Program-made: the position numbers and the translations under genes
Notes under the pieces: model-generated
What the model was told of the DNA's origin: nothing
Databases searched by the model: none
The model's input: the letters and a program-made list of their open reading frames with translations, nothing else
DNA from: Patellaria atrata CBS 101060
Taxonomy: Eukaryota; Ascomycota; Dothideomycetes; Patellariales; Patellariaceae
Assembly: GCA_010093705.1 (NCBI GenBank)
Contig: MU006107.1
Coordinates: 41,611 to 105,610, forward strand
Direction of reading: 5' to 3'
Length of the DNA stretch: 64,000 nt
Part shown: one piece after another, positions 11,935-22,853 of the stretch
How positions within the stretch are numbered: the first letter of the stretch is position 1
How the letters are laid out: each line of letters opens with the position of its first letter

Positions 11935-12346
11935 GATAGCTACTGGTGTTCGTCAAGCTCCTATGCGGTGAAGATATTTACAGAGCCTTTGACGCCACGT
12001 ACCGGCAGCTTGAATGCAACAAGAACTAGTGTTTAGAGGGCTATACAGCCTTTAGGATTCATGAAAAGGCTTGTTTAGTCTTGATAAACAAAATAGATTT
12101 CAACTTGCACAGTATTCTGGTGAAAGGTTCCAGGGAAATAGCGTATGGGTCAAATAATGGTTCTGCCTGTAGGTGTATCACCACTCATCAGCTGTTTCAG
12201 CGGGACAAAGCTCAGGTAAAACTATATGAGCACGGGCCACTAGAGTGTGCGCCATTATGGTTGAGTCAACCTAAGGAGGGGACTCTACAGAAATACTGCT
12301 TTTGGTAATTTTTTTTATTTCTTAAATACTTATTTTTAACTATACG
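11935..12346. promoter_or_regulatory. Divergent intergenic promoter region, SEC18 / PhzF-like gene
   Basis: The 412 bp between the two start codons must hold both promoters. A T-rich run (about 12303-12318) lies just upstream of the PhzF-like ATG. I see no clear TATA box or other named element. Confidence 0.5.
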
Positions 12347-13303
12347 ATGACGACACTGAACGAATCATTACTACTGGATTATGTGACACTTGATGTGTTC
12401 ACAAGGGATATTTTCGCAGGAAATCCGCTCGCCGTAGTAAAGGTCCCGAAGACTGTTACGCTTCGTCAGGATCAGAAACAAGTCATCGCCCGAGAATTCA
12501 ACTACTCAGAAACTGTGTTCCTTCATGAGCAAAAGGATGGCGAGCCACACAATGAATGGATAATCGATATCTTTTTGACAAATGCCGAGGTGCCATTTGC
12601 TGGACATCCCACAATTGGTACGGCATGCCATATTCTACCCACATTGGCAATTCCGTCCAGGAATGTCTCCCACCCGCAAAAGACAATCGAAGGGTCATTC
12701 TTGACGAGAGCTGGGAAGATAGGTTTGGCATATGACCCCGATACACACGTTGCTAAAGCTTTGCTACCACATAATGTTCACGTACATAAGTCGACATATA
12801 GTGGTGATGACCTGAGTAGATTCCAGCCGACTTTGGCACGAGAGCATCCTACTCCATCACATTCTGCCGTAGTATCTATAGTTAAAGGAATGACGTTCGT
12901 GTTGGTACGTCTAGGTCATGAACATGAGCTTGCAGCTGTCACTACAACATCTCTTCCGGTTGAATGCATTCGAGATGAAGAGTGGGATGAGGGATTCGTT
13001 GGAACTTATTTCTTCGTCGAAGTCGACAGTTCTGATAATGGAACGAGGAACCTGAGGACGAGGATGATCGAAGGATCTTTGGAAGATCCAGCAACGGGGA
13101 GTGCAGCGAGCGCTCTTGCAGCTTTCTTGTCGATGAAAGACGGGAAGCCGGGAGATACGGTCAAGTTTGCCATAACTCAAGGAGTTGAGATAGGGAGAAA
13201 ATCTCACATTGGCGTCGAGGTCTCTCTAGCCAAGCAAGGCATTGAAGCTATACGTCTCAGTGGGACGGCGGTGCCAGTGATGGAAGGGAAGCTGAGGGTG
13301 TGA
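12347..13303 (+). CDS. PhzF-family isomerase/epimerase-like protein
   Basis: A single exon of 318 aa. The PhzF fold is a two-lobed, diaminopimelate-epimerase-like enzyme; members isomerise small metabolites, and most fungal ones have no assigned substrate. The N-terminal signature DVFTRDIFAGNPLAVV is followed by FNYSETVFL with the expected catalytic glutamate (E55), then VPFAGHPTIGTA and, in the second lobe, DPATGSAASALAAFL (substrate-phosphate and anion-binding loop of the family). Length matches the family. No phenazine genes are nearby, so a role in phenazine synthesis is not implied. The start is the first ATG after an AT-rich leader. Confidence 0.9.
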   Translation: MTTLNESLLLDYVTLDVFTRDIFAGNPLAVVKVPKTVTLRQDQKQVIAREFNYSETVFLHEQKDGEPHNEWIIDIFLTNAEVPFAGHPTIGTACHILPTLAIPSRNVSHPQKTIEGSFLTRAGKIGLAYDPDTHVAKALLPHNVHVHKSTYSGDDLSRFQPTLAREHPTPSHSAVVSIVKGMTFVLVRLGHEHELAAVTTTSLPVECIRDEEWDEGFVGTYFFVEVDSSDNGTRNLRTRMIEGSLEDPATGSAASALAAFLSMKDGKPGDTVKFAITQGVEIGRKSHIGVEVSLAKQGIEAIRLSGTAVPVMEGKLRV

Positions 13304-15043
13304 ATGATTGAATATATTCTTCTATACAAATTGTTACTCTGCAGCCAGTGTCAGATTTACTTGAGTACTATTACTACTATACCAACTCTAACCATGCTCT
13401 AACGTGTGAAGGAAAAGTGTAGCCAAGTACAAGTACAACATGAAGATGTTGGACTGTTCGAATAGCCCGAACAGCCAAGATTTTTGTTTTTTGTCTCTAA
13501 GTCGAATAATATCATACGTTCTGGCTCCTTTTCAATGTTGGAGGTCTGAGATTGTTGGATCAAACATTTCAAGGCGAAGTCACCGTTGTTCCACCGTCAT
13601 TATTGCTTTCTAGCCCCGAGGATTCTCTTTTGTGCTCCCATAAGCTTGCTTAACATCAGGTAAAAGTGAAAACGGACCGAACACACCGACTACAGAAAAT
13701 CAAACGTATATTTCCTGTTTAGATTCCTCGATAGGACCGAAAGTGTGGATTGAAAGCTACCTTGAATATCGTTAGGTATACGTGAGTTGTGTCAAGGGGG
13801 ATAAAGATCCCAGAAACGGAACTGAGAGATCTATGAACAAGTCTATGGCGAGATTCACGCTATTATTGCAGAGCCTCAAATCCTTTTTGAGTAATAATGA
13901 TGAGAAAACATCAACTAGCGGCCGTGTATCCGGTTCGGCGTTTTACGGCTTGTGCAATTGTTTTCTGCCTTATGAAAAGTTGTAGGGGTTGATTGAAGCA
14001 TCGCTTGTCAGAGAGAAACGGGTCGCGACATGCCAGTCTTCAAGAATCAGTTCATCAGTCAGCCAAGAAGCTCTGGAAATTCCATAGCTGAGATATGTCG
14101 AACACGCTTTCATACAAACGGTACCTTTGAATACTGTAATCAACGAGGGTTCTGGATATCGGCCCAGTTCTGGTGCAGACACTTCCCAGAATTCCAGATC
14201 CTCTACCGGGCGAGCTGGCTACCGTACGTTAGCCGTCTGCAGGAGAGGGGTCCTGTTTCCTCGTGCTCGAAATTCATCTGGTGCTCTGATTGACGGGAGT
14301 GGTATTTTTAATGAAAGGAGGCTCGGGCTCGTGAGACGTGCTATGGCGATCATACAGAGGCGGCTCTGGTGCGCGAAGTGAGAGGTCGCTTACGGATTTC
14401 CTCTTACGGTAAGGGTCAAAACCCCTTGGGTCTCAGACTGTATGCTTAGCACCTCCACCTCAACCTCATGCTCAAACACGGGCTGTTTCCTCCTAAATAA
14501 CCACAACTTGCACACCCGCAAGGAATTTTGGAGGTTTGGAGAATGAGCAGTGAGGTCAACTCGGTCAAGGGTTCACATCTCGACAGGCTTCGAGCCAAAC
14601 CAGACCCAAACCAGACCAAACCATACCGAACTCAGACCAAAAGTAGCTTCGTCTCATGCCTCGTGAGACGCATCCACCCTCATCGTAAGTTTCAAGGCAT
14701 AGCGGCTCTAGGTCCGCATTGACGGTCGACCTCTTTTCCGCAAGTCGCCAAGGTGGTAATAAAGCTGGCCTTCACGCCGCTCAGAAATTCATTTCATTCC
14801 ATCATCACCAGCGTCTTGTGGCAGTTCTTCACTTGAGGGTTACGTTCCTTTTAACGCTTCCTCTTTCCTCTCTTTTCTATACAGACCACGTTGAACGTGT
14901 CTGCTTTATTTCAGTTCTTGTATAATTGCACTATACCGCAAGCCGGTTTACCCTCCTTTCAATCCAATTCCGCTAACCTTCCCTTTCTCCCTTCTCTCCT
15001 GCCATTTTTACCGTTCGTTCCGGTTTTTGAACTATCTTCAAAT
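13304..15043. other. 1.7-kb intergenic region upstream of the secreted repeat protein
   Basis: No gene seen. At about 14590-14640 there is a short degenerate direct repeat built on CCAAACCAGA. The final 150 bp before the ATG at 15044 are pyrimidine-rich (many CTTT, CCTT and TCTC blocks), typical of a strongly expressed fungal promoter and 5' UTR. Confidence 0.5.
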
Positions 15044-16664
15044 ATGCGTTTCACAAGCTTCGCAACGGCAGCGGCCTTGACGGCTGGTTTGGTGCTTCCA
15101 GTTCTGGCTCAGGATAATAATGGCCAGAACAACGTCTTCGGCGGAGGGCAGTTCGGACAGGGTCAGAACGGTGGACAGAACAACGGCGGCTTCAATGGCG
15201 GCCAGAACAATGGCGGCCAGAACAACGGCGGTCAGAACAATGGCCAGAATGGTGGACAGAACGGCGGCCAGAATAATGGTGACCAGAATAACGGCCAAAA
15301 TGGTGGACAAAATAACGGCCAGAACGGTGGTGACCAGAACAATGGTGGACAGAATGGTGGCAACGCTGGTGCTACAACACTTGACCCAGACAACGTTCAG
15401 ACAGGATCCCAACAGGATGGAGGAGCTGATGAGGCTGCTGGTCAATCGCCATCCTTGATGTAAGTGAAACGATTACTCAATTCATAACCTCTGCTAACGA
15501 TCATCAGTGATGAGGCAAATTTCATCAACTTCTGTACTGGTAAGACCAAGACCAATGGCCTTCAGGTCATTGCTGGATCATGTAACGGTGTTGTTATGGG
15601 TGATATTCCACCTAAGAGCAACATGGTCTCATCCATGCTCATCTTCCCGGCTCCCGGTGATGATATCGCAGCGGACACCGATTTCAACATCGAAGTGCAA
15701 GTCAACAACCTTGTGGCTGGTTCTTTCACCAATCCCGATAACACCTATTATGCAGCTCCTCAGTTCCTCGAGGGCAACAACGTCGTCGGTCACACTCACG
15801 TCACTGTTCAGGATATGGGTGGCAGTCTCACGCCTCAGAATGCTCTACCTGCCGATACCTTCACTTTCTTCAAGGGTATTAACGATGAAGGTAACGGTCA
15901 GGGTAGGCTACAAGCTATTGTCGAAGGTGGTCTTCCAGCTGGTTTCTACCGTGTCTGCACAATGACCTCCGCATCTAACCATCAGCCTGTCCTCATGCCT
16001 GTCGCTCAACGTGGTGCTCAGGACGACTGCACTAAGTTCACCGTCGGTCAAGGCAATGGTGCTAACAACGGTGGTCAAAACAACGGAGGCCAGAACGGTG
16101 GCGATCAAAACGGTGGCGGCCAAAATGGTGGTGCTCAGAACAACGGCGGCGATCAGAATGGCGGCGATCAGAACAACGGTGGACAGGACGGCGGCGACCA
16201 AAATGCTGGTGGTGATCAGAATGCCGGTGGTGACCAGAACGCTGGCGGTGATCAGAATGCTGGAGACAACGCTGGACAAGATGGCGGTGCTGATGCTGGC
16301 GCCGATGCTGGAGCTGACGCCGGTGCCGATGCTGGAGCTGATGCTGGTGCCGACGCTGGAGCTGATGCGGGTGCCGATGCTGGAGCTGACGCTGGGGCTG
16401 ATGCCGGTGCCGACGCAGGTGTCGATGCTGGTGCCGGACAAAACGTAAGTTAATCCTCTACCTTCTTCTATAACACAATTTAACACTCAACAGAACGGTG
16501 GTCAACAGGGCGGACAGCAAGGAGGTCAACAAGGCGGTCAATTCGGCGGCCGCGGGCGATTCGGTGGCGGACGCTTCGGCGGACGTAATCGAGAACGCTT
16601 CGGTGGCCGCGGTCGCTTCGGCAAGTCTCGCTCCAGGTTCTCTGCTCGCGAGTTCACGGCATGA
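15044..16664 (+). CDS. Secreted Gln/Asn/Gly-repeat protein with a conserved central domain
   Basis: Exons 15044-15459, 15508-16444 and 16494-16664 give 507 aa. Residues 1-22 are a signal peptide (MRFTSFATAAALTAGLVLPVLA). Then come QNNGG/QNGG repeats (about 27-113); a non-repetitive domain from about 140 to 318 (NFINFCTGKTKTNGLQ, VGHTHVTVQD, FFKGINDEGNG, YRVCTMTSASNHQPVLMPVA, DDC); more DQNAGG repeats; an Ala-Asp-Ala-Gly block (about 397-445); and an RGG-like basic tail (RFGGR) on the last exon. The central domain occurs widely in secreted proteins of filamentous ascomycetes, but its function is unknown to me; its His and Cys residues could bind metal or form disulphides. The likely location is cell wall or extracellular matrix. 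Both introns (48 and 49 bp) have TGCTAAC or TTAAC branch sites. Confidence 0.85.
15117..15362 (+). repeat. In-frame QNNGGQ-type coding repeat
   Basis: Imperfect repeats with units such as GGCCAGAACAAC and GGTGGACAGAAC encode QNNGG/QNGG. Synonymous third positions vary between units, so the array is not freshly expanded. Confidence 0.85.
16287..16434 (+). repeat. In-frame GCTGAYGCTGGW (Ala-Asp-Ala-Gly) tandem repeat
   Basis: About a dozen 12-bp units encode ADAG. Alternate units differ by GGA or GGT/GGC at the Gly codon, suggesting duplication in 24-bp steps. The array runs to near the end of exon 2 of the secreted protein. Confidence 0.85.
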
Positions 16665-17817
16665 GCGGTTCATCACACCAAATCTTCAATCGCATCAGAA
16701 GAAGGGGAACGTTGGCTCCGGGGTTGGTCGGTATAAAAGGGTCGTCTCGCTGTATAGAAAGGGAACCTCATCTTCACAGGTATTCGGGATTGGGAATGAA
16801 GCAAAGCCGGTATGACTACAGTACCGGAATAAAGAAGGGGTAAACCGCAGCGGTAATGGCTTCTTTTCTCGAGTATTACTACAATTTTTTTTTTCGAAAG
16901 TCTATTTACTGTCGCATAGAAGAATCATGGGCACGCTCGATGTGTTGTCCCATTTTCTGATGTCTTCGTCTGTTTACATATTGCATCTTTTTCCCTTTCT
17001 ACGTCTGTGATGATTGCGTTGTGGTATTGTTTATTTAGATTAGAAACTTATAGCTGCAAACTCATTCATACTCTGGGAGTTTGGGGTAGGTAGTACAAAA
17101 TGGTAAAAGTATTACAAAACAGCACAAACATTCCCACTGCACTACTAATTTCAAAATCTCTTTCAAGGACGAGGAGATAGAGTTTGATATGCAGTAACAA
17201 ACCCCTGTCCCGCGTTTTGGATCTAATGCTACTGTAGTTCTAGCCGAGCGAGCGACCTGAGGCTGAAACTTGGACCCTGTGGAAGGGAGGGTTTCAGAAG
17301 CGACCGCCGCGGAGGGGAGGAACGAGCGGCGTGCGGGAGAAACTGGAGCCGGTGGAAATTCTTTTCCTTCTATGGTCAAGGGGATATGAGGGAAATGGTA
17401 TGATGTTAAGAGGTCGCGCGATATGGAGCTCCCGGGTGGGAAGTTGTTAAGCAGGGGAAAGGGGTTGAAGGGTTAGATGTATATTTTTCTACCACAACGA
17501 CGATCAGTAAACTGGTTGATCAATTGAAGGTGCCGTCTCTACACGGCGGCTATGGCATACACAGTATCTTTCATTCATGCAAGTAAGTCGGAGGTTTTCA
17601 CGCGGTTAACAATCCTCAGGGGAGCATTTGCGTTTCAAACGCTCTGGTTGGTCGATGGCTCCAGTAAGATCTTCAATATCAGAAACACCAAGATATTGTT
17701 AAACCAGTCGAATTGTGGAAAAGAAGGGTATCTCAAAAATAACTTTATGATCAAGTGCATAAACACCGAACGTCATACTTCCACCCGGACGCCCAATAAC
17801 CACCATCATGACCACAT
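16665..17817. other. Intergenic, convergent 3' ends
   Basis: A polyadenylation-like AATAAA lies at 16828-16833, downstream of the secreted protein. No recognisable gene follows; a minus-strand frame at about 17062-17379 is Pro/Ser-rich with no motif. The segment separates this gene from the convergent MYST gene. Confidence 0.5.
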
Positions 17818-19067
17818 TTAGCTTTCACTCCCCTCTCCTTCCTCGCCCCAGACTACCCCAACGAAACAGTCCATATCGATCGGCTCCCTCAAATCCACCT
17901 TCTGTCTCTGCACCCACTCCCTCACGAGCGCCTTATTCAGCACGACATCCGCTCCACCTTTCTTCCGCTGCTCCAGAAGCTCCATCTCCTTCAGCGTCGT
18001 GATGACATCGTCCGGCGCGATGTACGTGTCCTCGCTGATCTCGCGGACAGTGAAGGTCTTTTTCGAAGCGTGTGCAAGTATATATCGAGCGAGTGTGCTG
18101 AGCCAGAAGGAGAGGTAAGCACGACGGCCGAGTTCGGAGAGAGCTATGGAGGGTTGTCAGTTAAAGTCTCGATATCCGTGCTCCTTTTATGTGGTATATG
18201 GGGAGATCGATGCTGTATGGTGGATGATTGAACTTCATGGGCACATACGCTTCTCCGGTCCTCCCAACCTGCCTTCTCTCTTACTCAACTCATAACTCAC
18301 GCCCATGAGTATCTGCCCGGCTCCTTGTCTCTGCCACGGTGGAAACACAATAATACAGGCAAGGTTATTGTTATCCCAACTCATCTTCTCCTTGCTGAAG
18401 AAGCCTATGACCTGCGATTCCCGGGTGTCGGGGTCGGAGTAAACGAGGAGGTAGTAAAGGAACGTCGTGACATCGTAGAAGACCGATTTCGTATCGAGGA
18501 ACAACTTCGCGAAAAGGGATATATTCTGCGTGTACAGCTATCCCACAACACCCAAATCAGCACATATTCCCCCTATCATCACCCTCACTCCCACGCATCA
18601 CGAAAGTCAATTAAGGGATGGTCAAAATAACATACCTTCTCCTCCTCCCCATCAACCTCCCAAATCCCATACCCACCCCTCTCATATATCAAACTCCCCG
18701 GTGCGCACTCCCTCCCCGTCTCCCCACTCCCCACCCTCCGCCTACACGCCGCGACATGTCCCACGAAACTTCCCGCATCAACGGAATACCTAAAGCACCA
18801 CTTACACACCCACAGCCTCTCAGTCCCCGCGCCCACCAGCTCTTCAGGGTAGAAACTCGGGTACCACGGCTTGATCAACAGATCGCCTAACACGACTTCC
18901 TGCACGTTCGGCTCGAGTGCCTTGCTGGGTGAGGATTTGGGGTTTTTGTTCGGCGTGGTGGGGAGCGCGAGGTGGACGTTGCTGGCGGCGCTGCTGTTGG
19001 AGATCGGGGACTCGACGTGGGTTGGTATGGGATTGGGGGTTGGGAGAGAGGGCGATGAGGTTCGCAT
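17818..19067 (-). CDS. MYST-family histone acetyltransferase, Sas2-like
   Basis: Exons (minus) 19067-18636, 18537-18249 and 18143-17818 give 348 aa. MYST enzymes acetylate histone lysines using acetyl-CoA; Sas2 acetylates H4K16 in yeast. A C2HC zinc finger has C88, C91, H104 and C108 (VCKWCFRYSVDAGSFVGH), followed by LYTQNISLFAKLFLDTKSV. The catalytic cysteine is C205 (LACIIVFPP), the acetyl-CoA loop is QRQGAGQ, and the catalytic glutamate is E239 (GGPEK), 34 residues after the cysteine as in Esa1. A winged-helix-like C-terminal part follows (PLSELGRRAYLSFW). There is no chromodomain, which argues for Sas2 over Esa1. The N-terminal start is the least certain part: a Pro/Thr-rich frame continues upstream in another frame and may belong to a 5' exon or UTR. 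Confidence 0.9.
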
Positions 19068-19616
19068 TGTTGGGTGGTGGTAAGATGGGATGGGAATTTA
19101 GAAAGCATGTGAGAGCGTGATGGTTGCGGTGGGGGCGTGGGGACCCCTTGGACGCGAGTTGGTGTGGGGAGACGCGATGTTGTCGGTTGGCGAACACGTG
19201 GCGAAGTGGACTGGAACTTCAACTTGTCACGATAGAACAGATTATTCGAGATTTATCTGAACCCCCATAGATTCAGAGTTAACTATCAAGTTGAGAGTTC
19301 TTGACTATGATACCATTGATAGGTAGAGTCAAGATAATGGTGCTGGAGAACTGCATACAGTCATCTCGAGCACAAACGGGTGCACATCGCAGTACACAAA
19401 TAACAGCCTCCATGCCAACTCTCAACCGTTTCCACACATGTCAAGTCCAGTTTACGAATTGGTAAACCCAGAACAAACACATACCATCATGCACAGCGTT
19501 TTAGCCATCGAAACTCAACCATCGAGCCGCGTAGAGTGTCTGGTCAGGCGTAGCGACTTTCTAGGTCGGTCTGGTCCGGTAAAGTTTGCTCGCTGGTGCT
19601 TACCGAGCTCTTCTTG
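19068..19616. other. Intergenic, 5' side of the MYST gene
   Basis: Holds the promoter of the MYST gene (minus strand) and the 3' end of the BTB pseudogene. No other feature is seen. Confidence 0.45.
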
Positions 19617-21035
19617 TTAATTATCCACTGTAACAGCAAAACGATTTAACAGGTCTTCGAGAGGACCCGAGTTATTCATGAGCGCTCCTCGGCTTCGAAA
19701 GGTTGCCATGATTGCGCTTAAATTGCCCTGAACATACATGGAAATCTCTTCGCGAATCGCAGCGTCACCATCGGGGGTATCATCGTAGATCCAATTAGCA
19801 ATACTCATAATGTCCTCGGGGTCGCGAATGTCTTTAATGCGGTCTCGAAAAGTTGTTGTGACTTTCTGCTTCAATGGTTGGACATCATACTGTTTAGTGT
19901 CAGCATGCATGCACTTTGATCTTCAAACCCTGAAGGGAAACTCATTTTATCGCTCGCAATGTATAGTAGAACCATCGACGTTATGTCATCGAACTTTTCG
20001 GCAGAGTTTTGGGTGTTGACGGGAATCGAGTCGATAAGGGGTATATCAAGACCATAAAGAAATTTCAACAGCATTTTCAACTGTTTCATCCTTCTCTTTG
20101 AGAATGATGAGGTTTGACAGTGATTCCTGTTCATGTCAGCACCAACAATGTGAGCAGCATCCAGAGAAGACTCACTATAAAGCCGCTTTTACAAGCGGCA
20201 GTGAAATACCTAGACCTAGGACAAACCCTATTTTGGTAAGTTGCTTGAATATTAAGAAAGAACGGTAAGTTCGCTCTTACACAGCTTTGTGGACATGGAA
20301 TTCGACGGATGTAGTAGCAATAACCATGTCAGACCAGTCGCAACTGATCCAGAGACTATTCAAATAGCAGGAATTAGCCAGATGTTGGTATGAATGATGA
20401 AAACTTACTGTTTGAGGCACTCGTCGCTTGTATTCATCGTGCCGAATTAGGTGGACGGTTTGGATCGATGGGATTTCGGGTTGGGTATTGTCGATAGTAT
20501 CGCTCGACGATGGATATAGGTTCTCCATTGTCGCTCTACGAACAAGGATAGGAATTAGTGAGGGCGTTATTGAAACTCCTGGAAGTGAAACTTACTTATT
20601 GACTCTGATAACCTCCCAGTCTCGCGAGAGTGCTTGTTTGAACTCTTCGAGGTATTCGCGGTCAAGAAACGTCAGATTCAACCATTCAAACGTTCCAGAC
20701 GATGCTTGTCCCGTCAAGCTCACTCGGAGATCGGGTGAACGAGCCCAATATAAGGTGTTTTGCTTCGATCCCGCGCGGAAACGATGGGTCGTGTCTTGAG
20801 TGGTCACCAAAAAGCGTTTCGACCTGAATCTGTACTTGAGCTGCAGACCCGGCTGGTTCTCCAAGTGCTGAGCAGTCTGACAAGATGTCAATCCATAGCT
20901 CCGGCTCATCTTATTCTCGGTAGGTACCCATGAAGGAGAATCGTAAGCCAAGTGGTGTGTTTGAGGGACTTTAATGGGGAAATGGAACAAAGTGAAGACA
21001 AACGGAAAGTTCAAACACGCCATGTTATCTATCAT
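19617..21035 (-). pseudogene. BTB/POZ-domain protein gene, apparently decaying
   Basis: Read on the minus strand, an N-terminal region of unknown type (20596 upward, then 20535-20409) is followed by a clear BTB domain: CDWSDMVIATTSVEFHVHKA, then across a 53-bp intron VVCPRSRYFTAACKSGFI, then ES plus LSNLIILKEKDETVE, then MLLKFLYGLDIP, IASDK and, in the last exon (19889-19617), YDVQPLKQKVTTTFRDRI. BTB proteins mediate dimerisation and often serve as Cul3 adaptors. Three defects stand out. The frame shifts by one base in an A-run near 20074-20077 between DETVE and MLLKFLYG. The donor after IASDK (19945) reads ATGAGT where GTGAGT is expected. A good-looking 53-bp intron (20356-20408) would break the frame if removed. 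Sequence error is the alternative for one defect but less likely for all three. Confidence 0.75.
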
Positions 21036-21317
21036 AAAGATACCTCGTAGGTGAAGGTGAAGCGAGTTCCTACTGAAGAAATCTAATTCTGAAGTTTACT
21101 TTTGAATTTTTTTTTTCTAAACGTACAAACCTCCGACTCGCGCCTACAACTCCATCCAGTGCCGAAAGCGTGCACAAAACAAACGCCTGGAAAGCCATGA
21201 GCATGTGGAATAATTCTTACAAATAGACGGTGGAAGTAAGCAGCATGCCATGGACAAACAGCCTCAGGGACTAACAGATACTTCGTGGCTGTGATGTGGG
21301 TCTCGCGCTACGCTATT

Positions 21318-22853
21318 CTACCAAGTGGTGGGGATACGAGAATACTCCTCGTGGGAGAGCTTCAAGTCGTCAAAGATAGTATCGTCACCTAAAGTGCCAC
21401 ATAGTCAGGAAAACGACAGAGTCAATACCTGTTCAGGAGTACTTACCGTCTAGATGCTCGACACGAAGCTCATCCTCATGCTCCAACTTCTCCATTTCCT
21501 CCAAAGGTGTCTCCTTCTCATCGTTCTTCTTGTCTTTACCAGTGGGCTCTACAGCCTTTTTCAGATCACCATCCTCATCTTCACCTATCAGGAGGATTTG
21601 CGCCCTATCGTAGTCAAGATATTCAGGCTTCACAGGCACCCAAGCGTAACCAGCGAACTCCTCGATAATCCTACACCCGTTGGTCAGATATTAATCACTA
21701 CCTTCGACTGTAAACCTTACTTCTTTGGGTATTTGGGGCCATCAGGTAAATTCGCGTTCGGTGGAGGGCGGCGTTCTGGATTCTTAACGCTAATGAAGAA
21801 GCTTGCCCGTGATCGCAGTCCAAGCTCATTTTGCACCTCACCTAGTTCAGATGGTATCGTGAGCATGTAAATGAGATGAGTTGTATCACCGGTTCTGGTG
21901 ATCGAGTAGACGCCTTCGCCGATAGGAGTAACGGCAGGAGTATGGCGAGTTCCCACTGTCTTAGTTTCATAAGTTGAGCCTCCGAAGTAGTTCTCCCTCA
22001 GATCCGCAATGGTGGTACCGGCTTTATCGACGAAAGCCAAAAATCGGTCCCGGTGTCTCTTTGGGAACACCTTCTTTGGGAGTGCGAATAGACGGTTGGT
22101 ATTCGAGTCTTCTATGGTGCCTTCACCAAGCTTCGCCCCAAGGGGAATCGGGCGGAGAACAAAGTAAGTACGAGCAAGATCACCGGCACCTTCCGGATCC
22201 TCGATACCGACGCGACCCCGGGTGAAGAAGTAGATGATGCCCTTCTCTAGGACATTCGAAGGAACTGCTGACTCCCTTTCTGCTGACTTTTCGATGGCGC
22301 CGTTTTCGGTTTTGCTATCACCCGCCGATTTCTTCGAATCTTTAGCTTCCGTTTCCTGATCCTCCACTTCAGCTGTCTTCTCCTCCCTGGCTTTCTCCAC
22401 TTCTTTCGACTCATCTTCCGGTCCCGCACCACTCTCTTGGCCATCGGCTTCTTCAATTTCCTCCTTAGAGCCACCATTAGGATTTACATTCTCGGTCTCT
22501 TCCTTGCCGTTCGTTTCAGCAGTATCTTCATCCATGTTGACATCCTTGGATCCTTCGTCCTCCACGTCAGGCATGGTCTCTTCAATAGTCTTCTGAGACT
22601 TTTTACCCTTCAGTTTGGATGGAGATTTTGTCTCAGCACTGTCATCTTTCATCTCGACGTCTTCTGGCTGGTCTTCCTCCTCAGGCATTGTCTCTTCAAT
22701 AGTCTTCTGAGACTTCCTTCCACGCGTCGACTTGGCGGGCGATTTTGGCCCAGCTTTACGTTTAGTACCAGCCGTTTCCTTAGGAGACGACTTATCATCC
22801 TGCTGCTTTGCAGGACTGGAGCTCGAAACTGCACTACTGCGTGTAGTAGGCAT
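21318..22853 (-). CDS. Conserved fungal protein of unknown function with acidic/basic N-terminal tail
   Basis: Exons (minus) 22853-21721, 21670-21447 and 21388-21318 give 475 aa. The first ~195 residues are low-complexity and charged (Lys/Glu/Ser/Asp), with two copies of a ~34-residue segment built on KSQKTIEETMP. From about 195 to 440 there is a compact conserved domain: GIIYFFTRGRVGIEDPEGAG, ARTYFVLRPIPLGAKLGEG, RLFALPKKVFP, GTRHTPAVTPIGEGVYSITR, YMLTIPSELGEVQNELGL. I recognise this domain as widespread in filamentous ascomycetes, sometimes labelled a BTB-domain transcription factor, but I see no BTB fold in it. The short last exon encodes IFDDLKLSHEEYSRIPTTW. The basic/acidic tail suggests a nuclear protein (inference). 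The start is the first ATG in frame. Confidence 0.8.

Noticed and set aside
12347-13303. PhzF-like gene as evidence of a phenazine cluster
   Set aside because: No other phenazine or secondary-metabolite genes are present; PhzF-fold proteins are common as single enzymes in fungi.
15038-15445. Minus-strand 135-codon frame under the QNNGG repeats, and similar frames at 15908-16486
   Set aside because: They are antisense shadows of the coding repeat (Ile/Leu/Val/Thr-rich products of repetitive codons); the plus strand has the signal peptide, introns and conserved domain.
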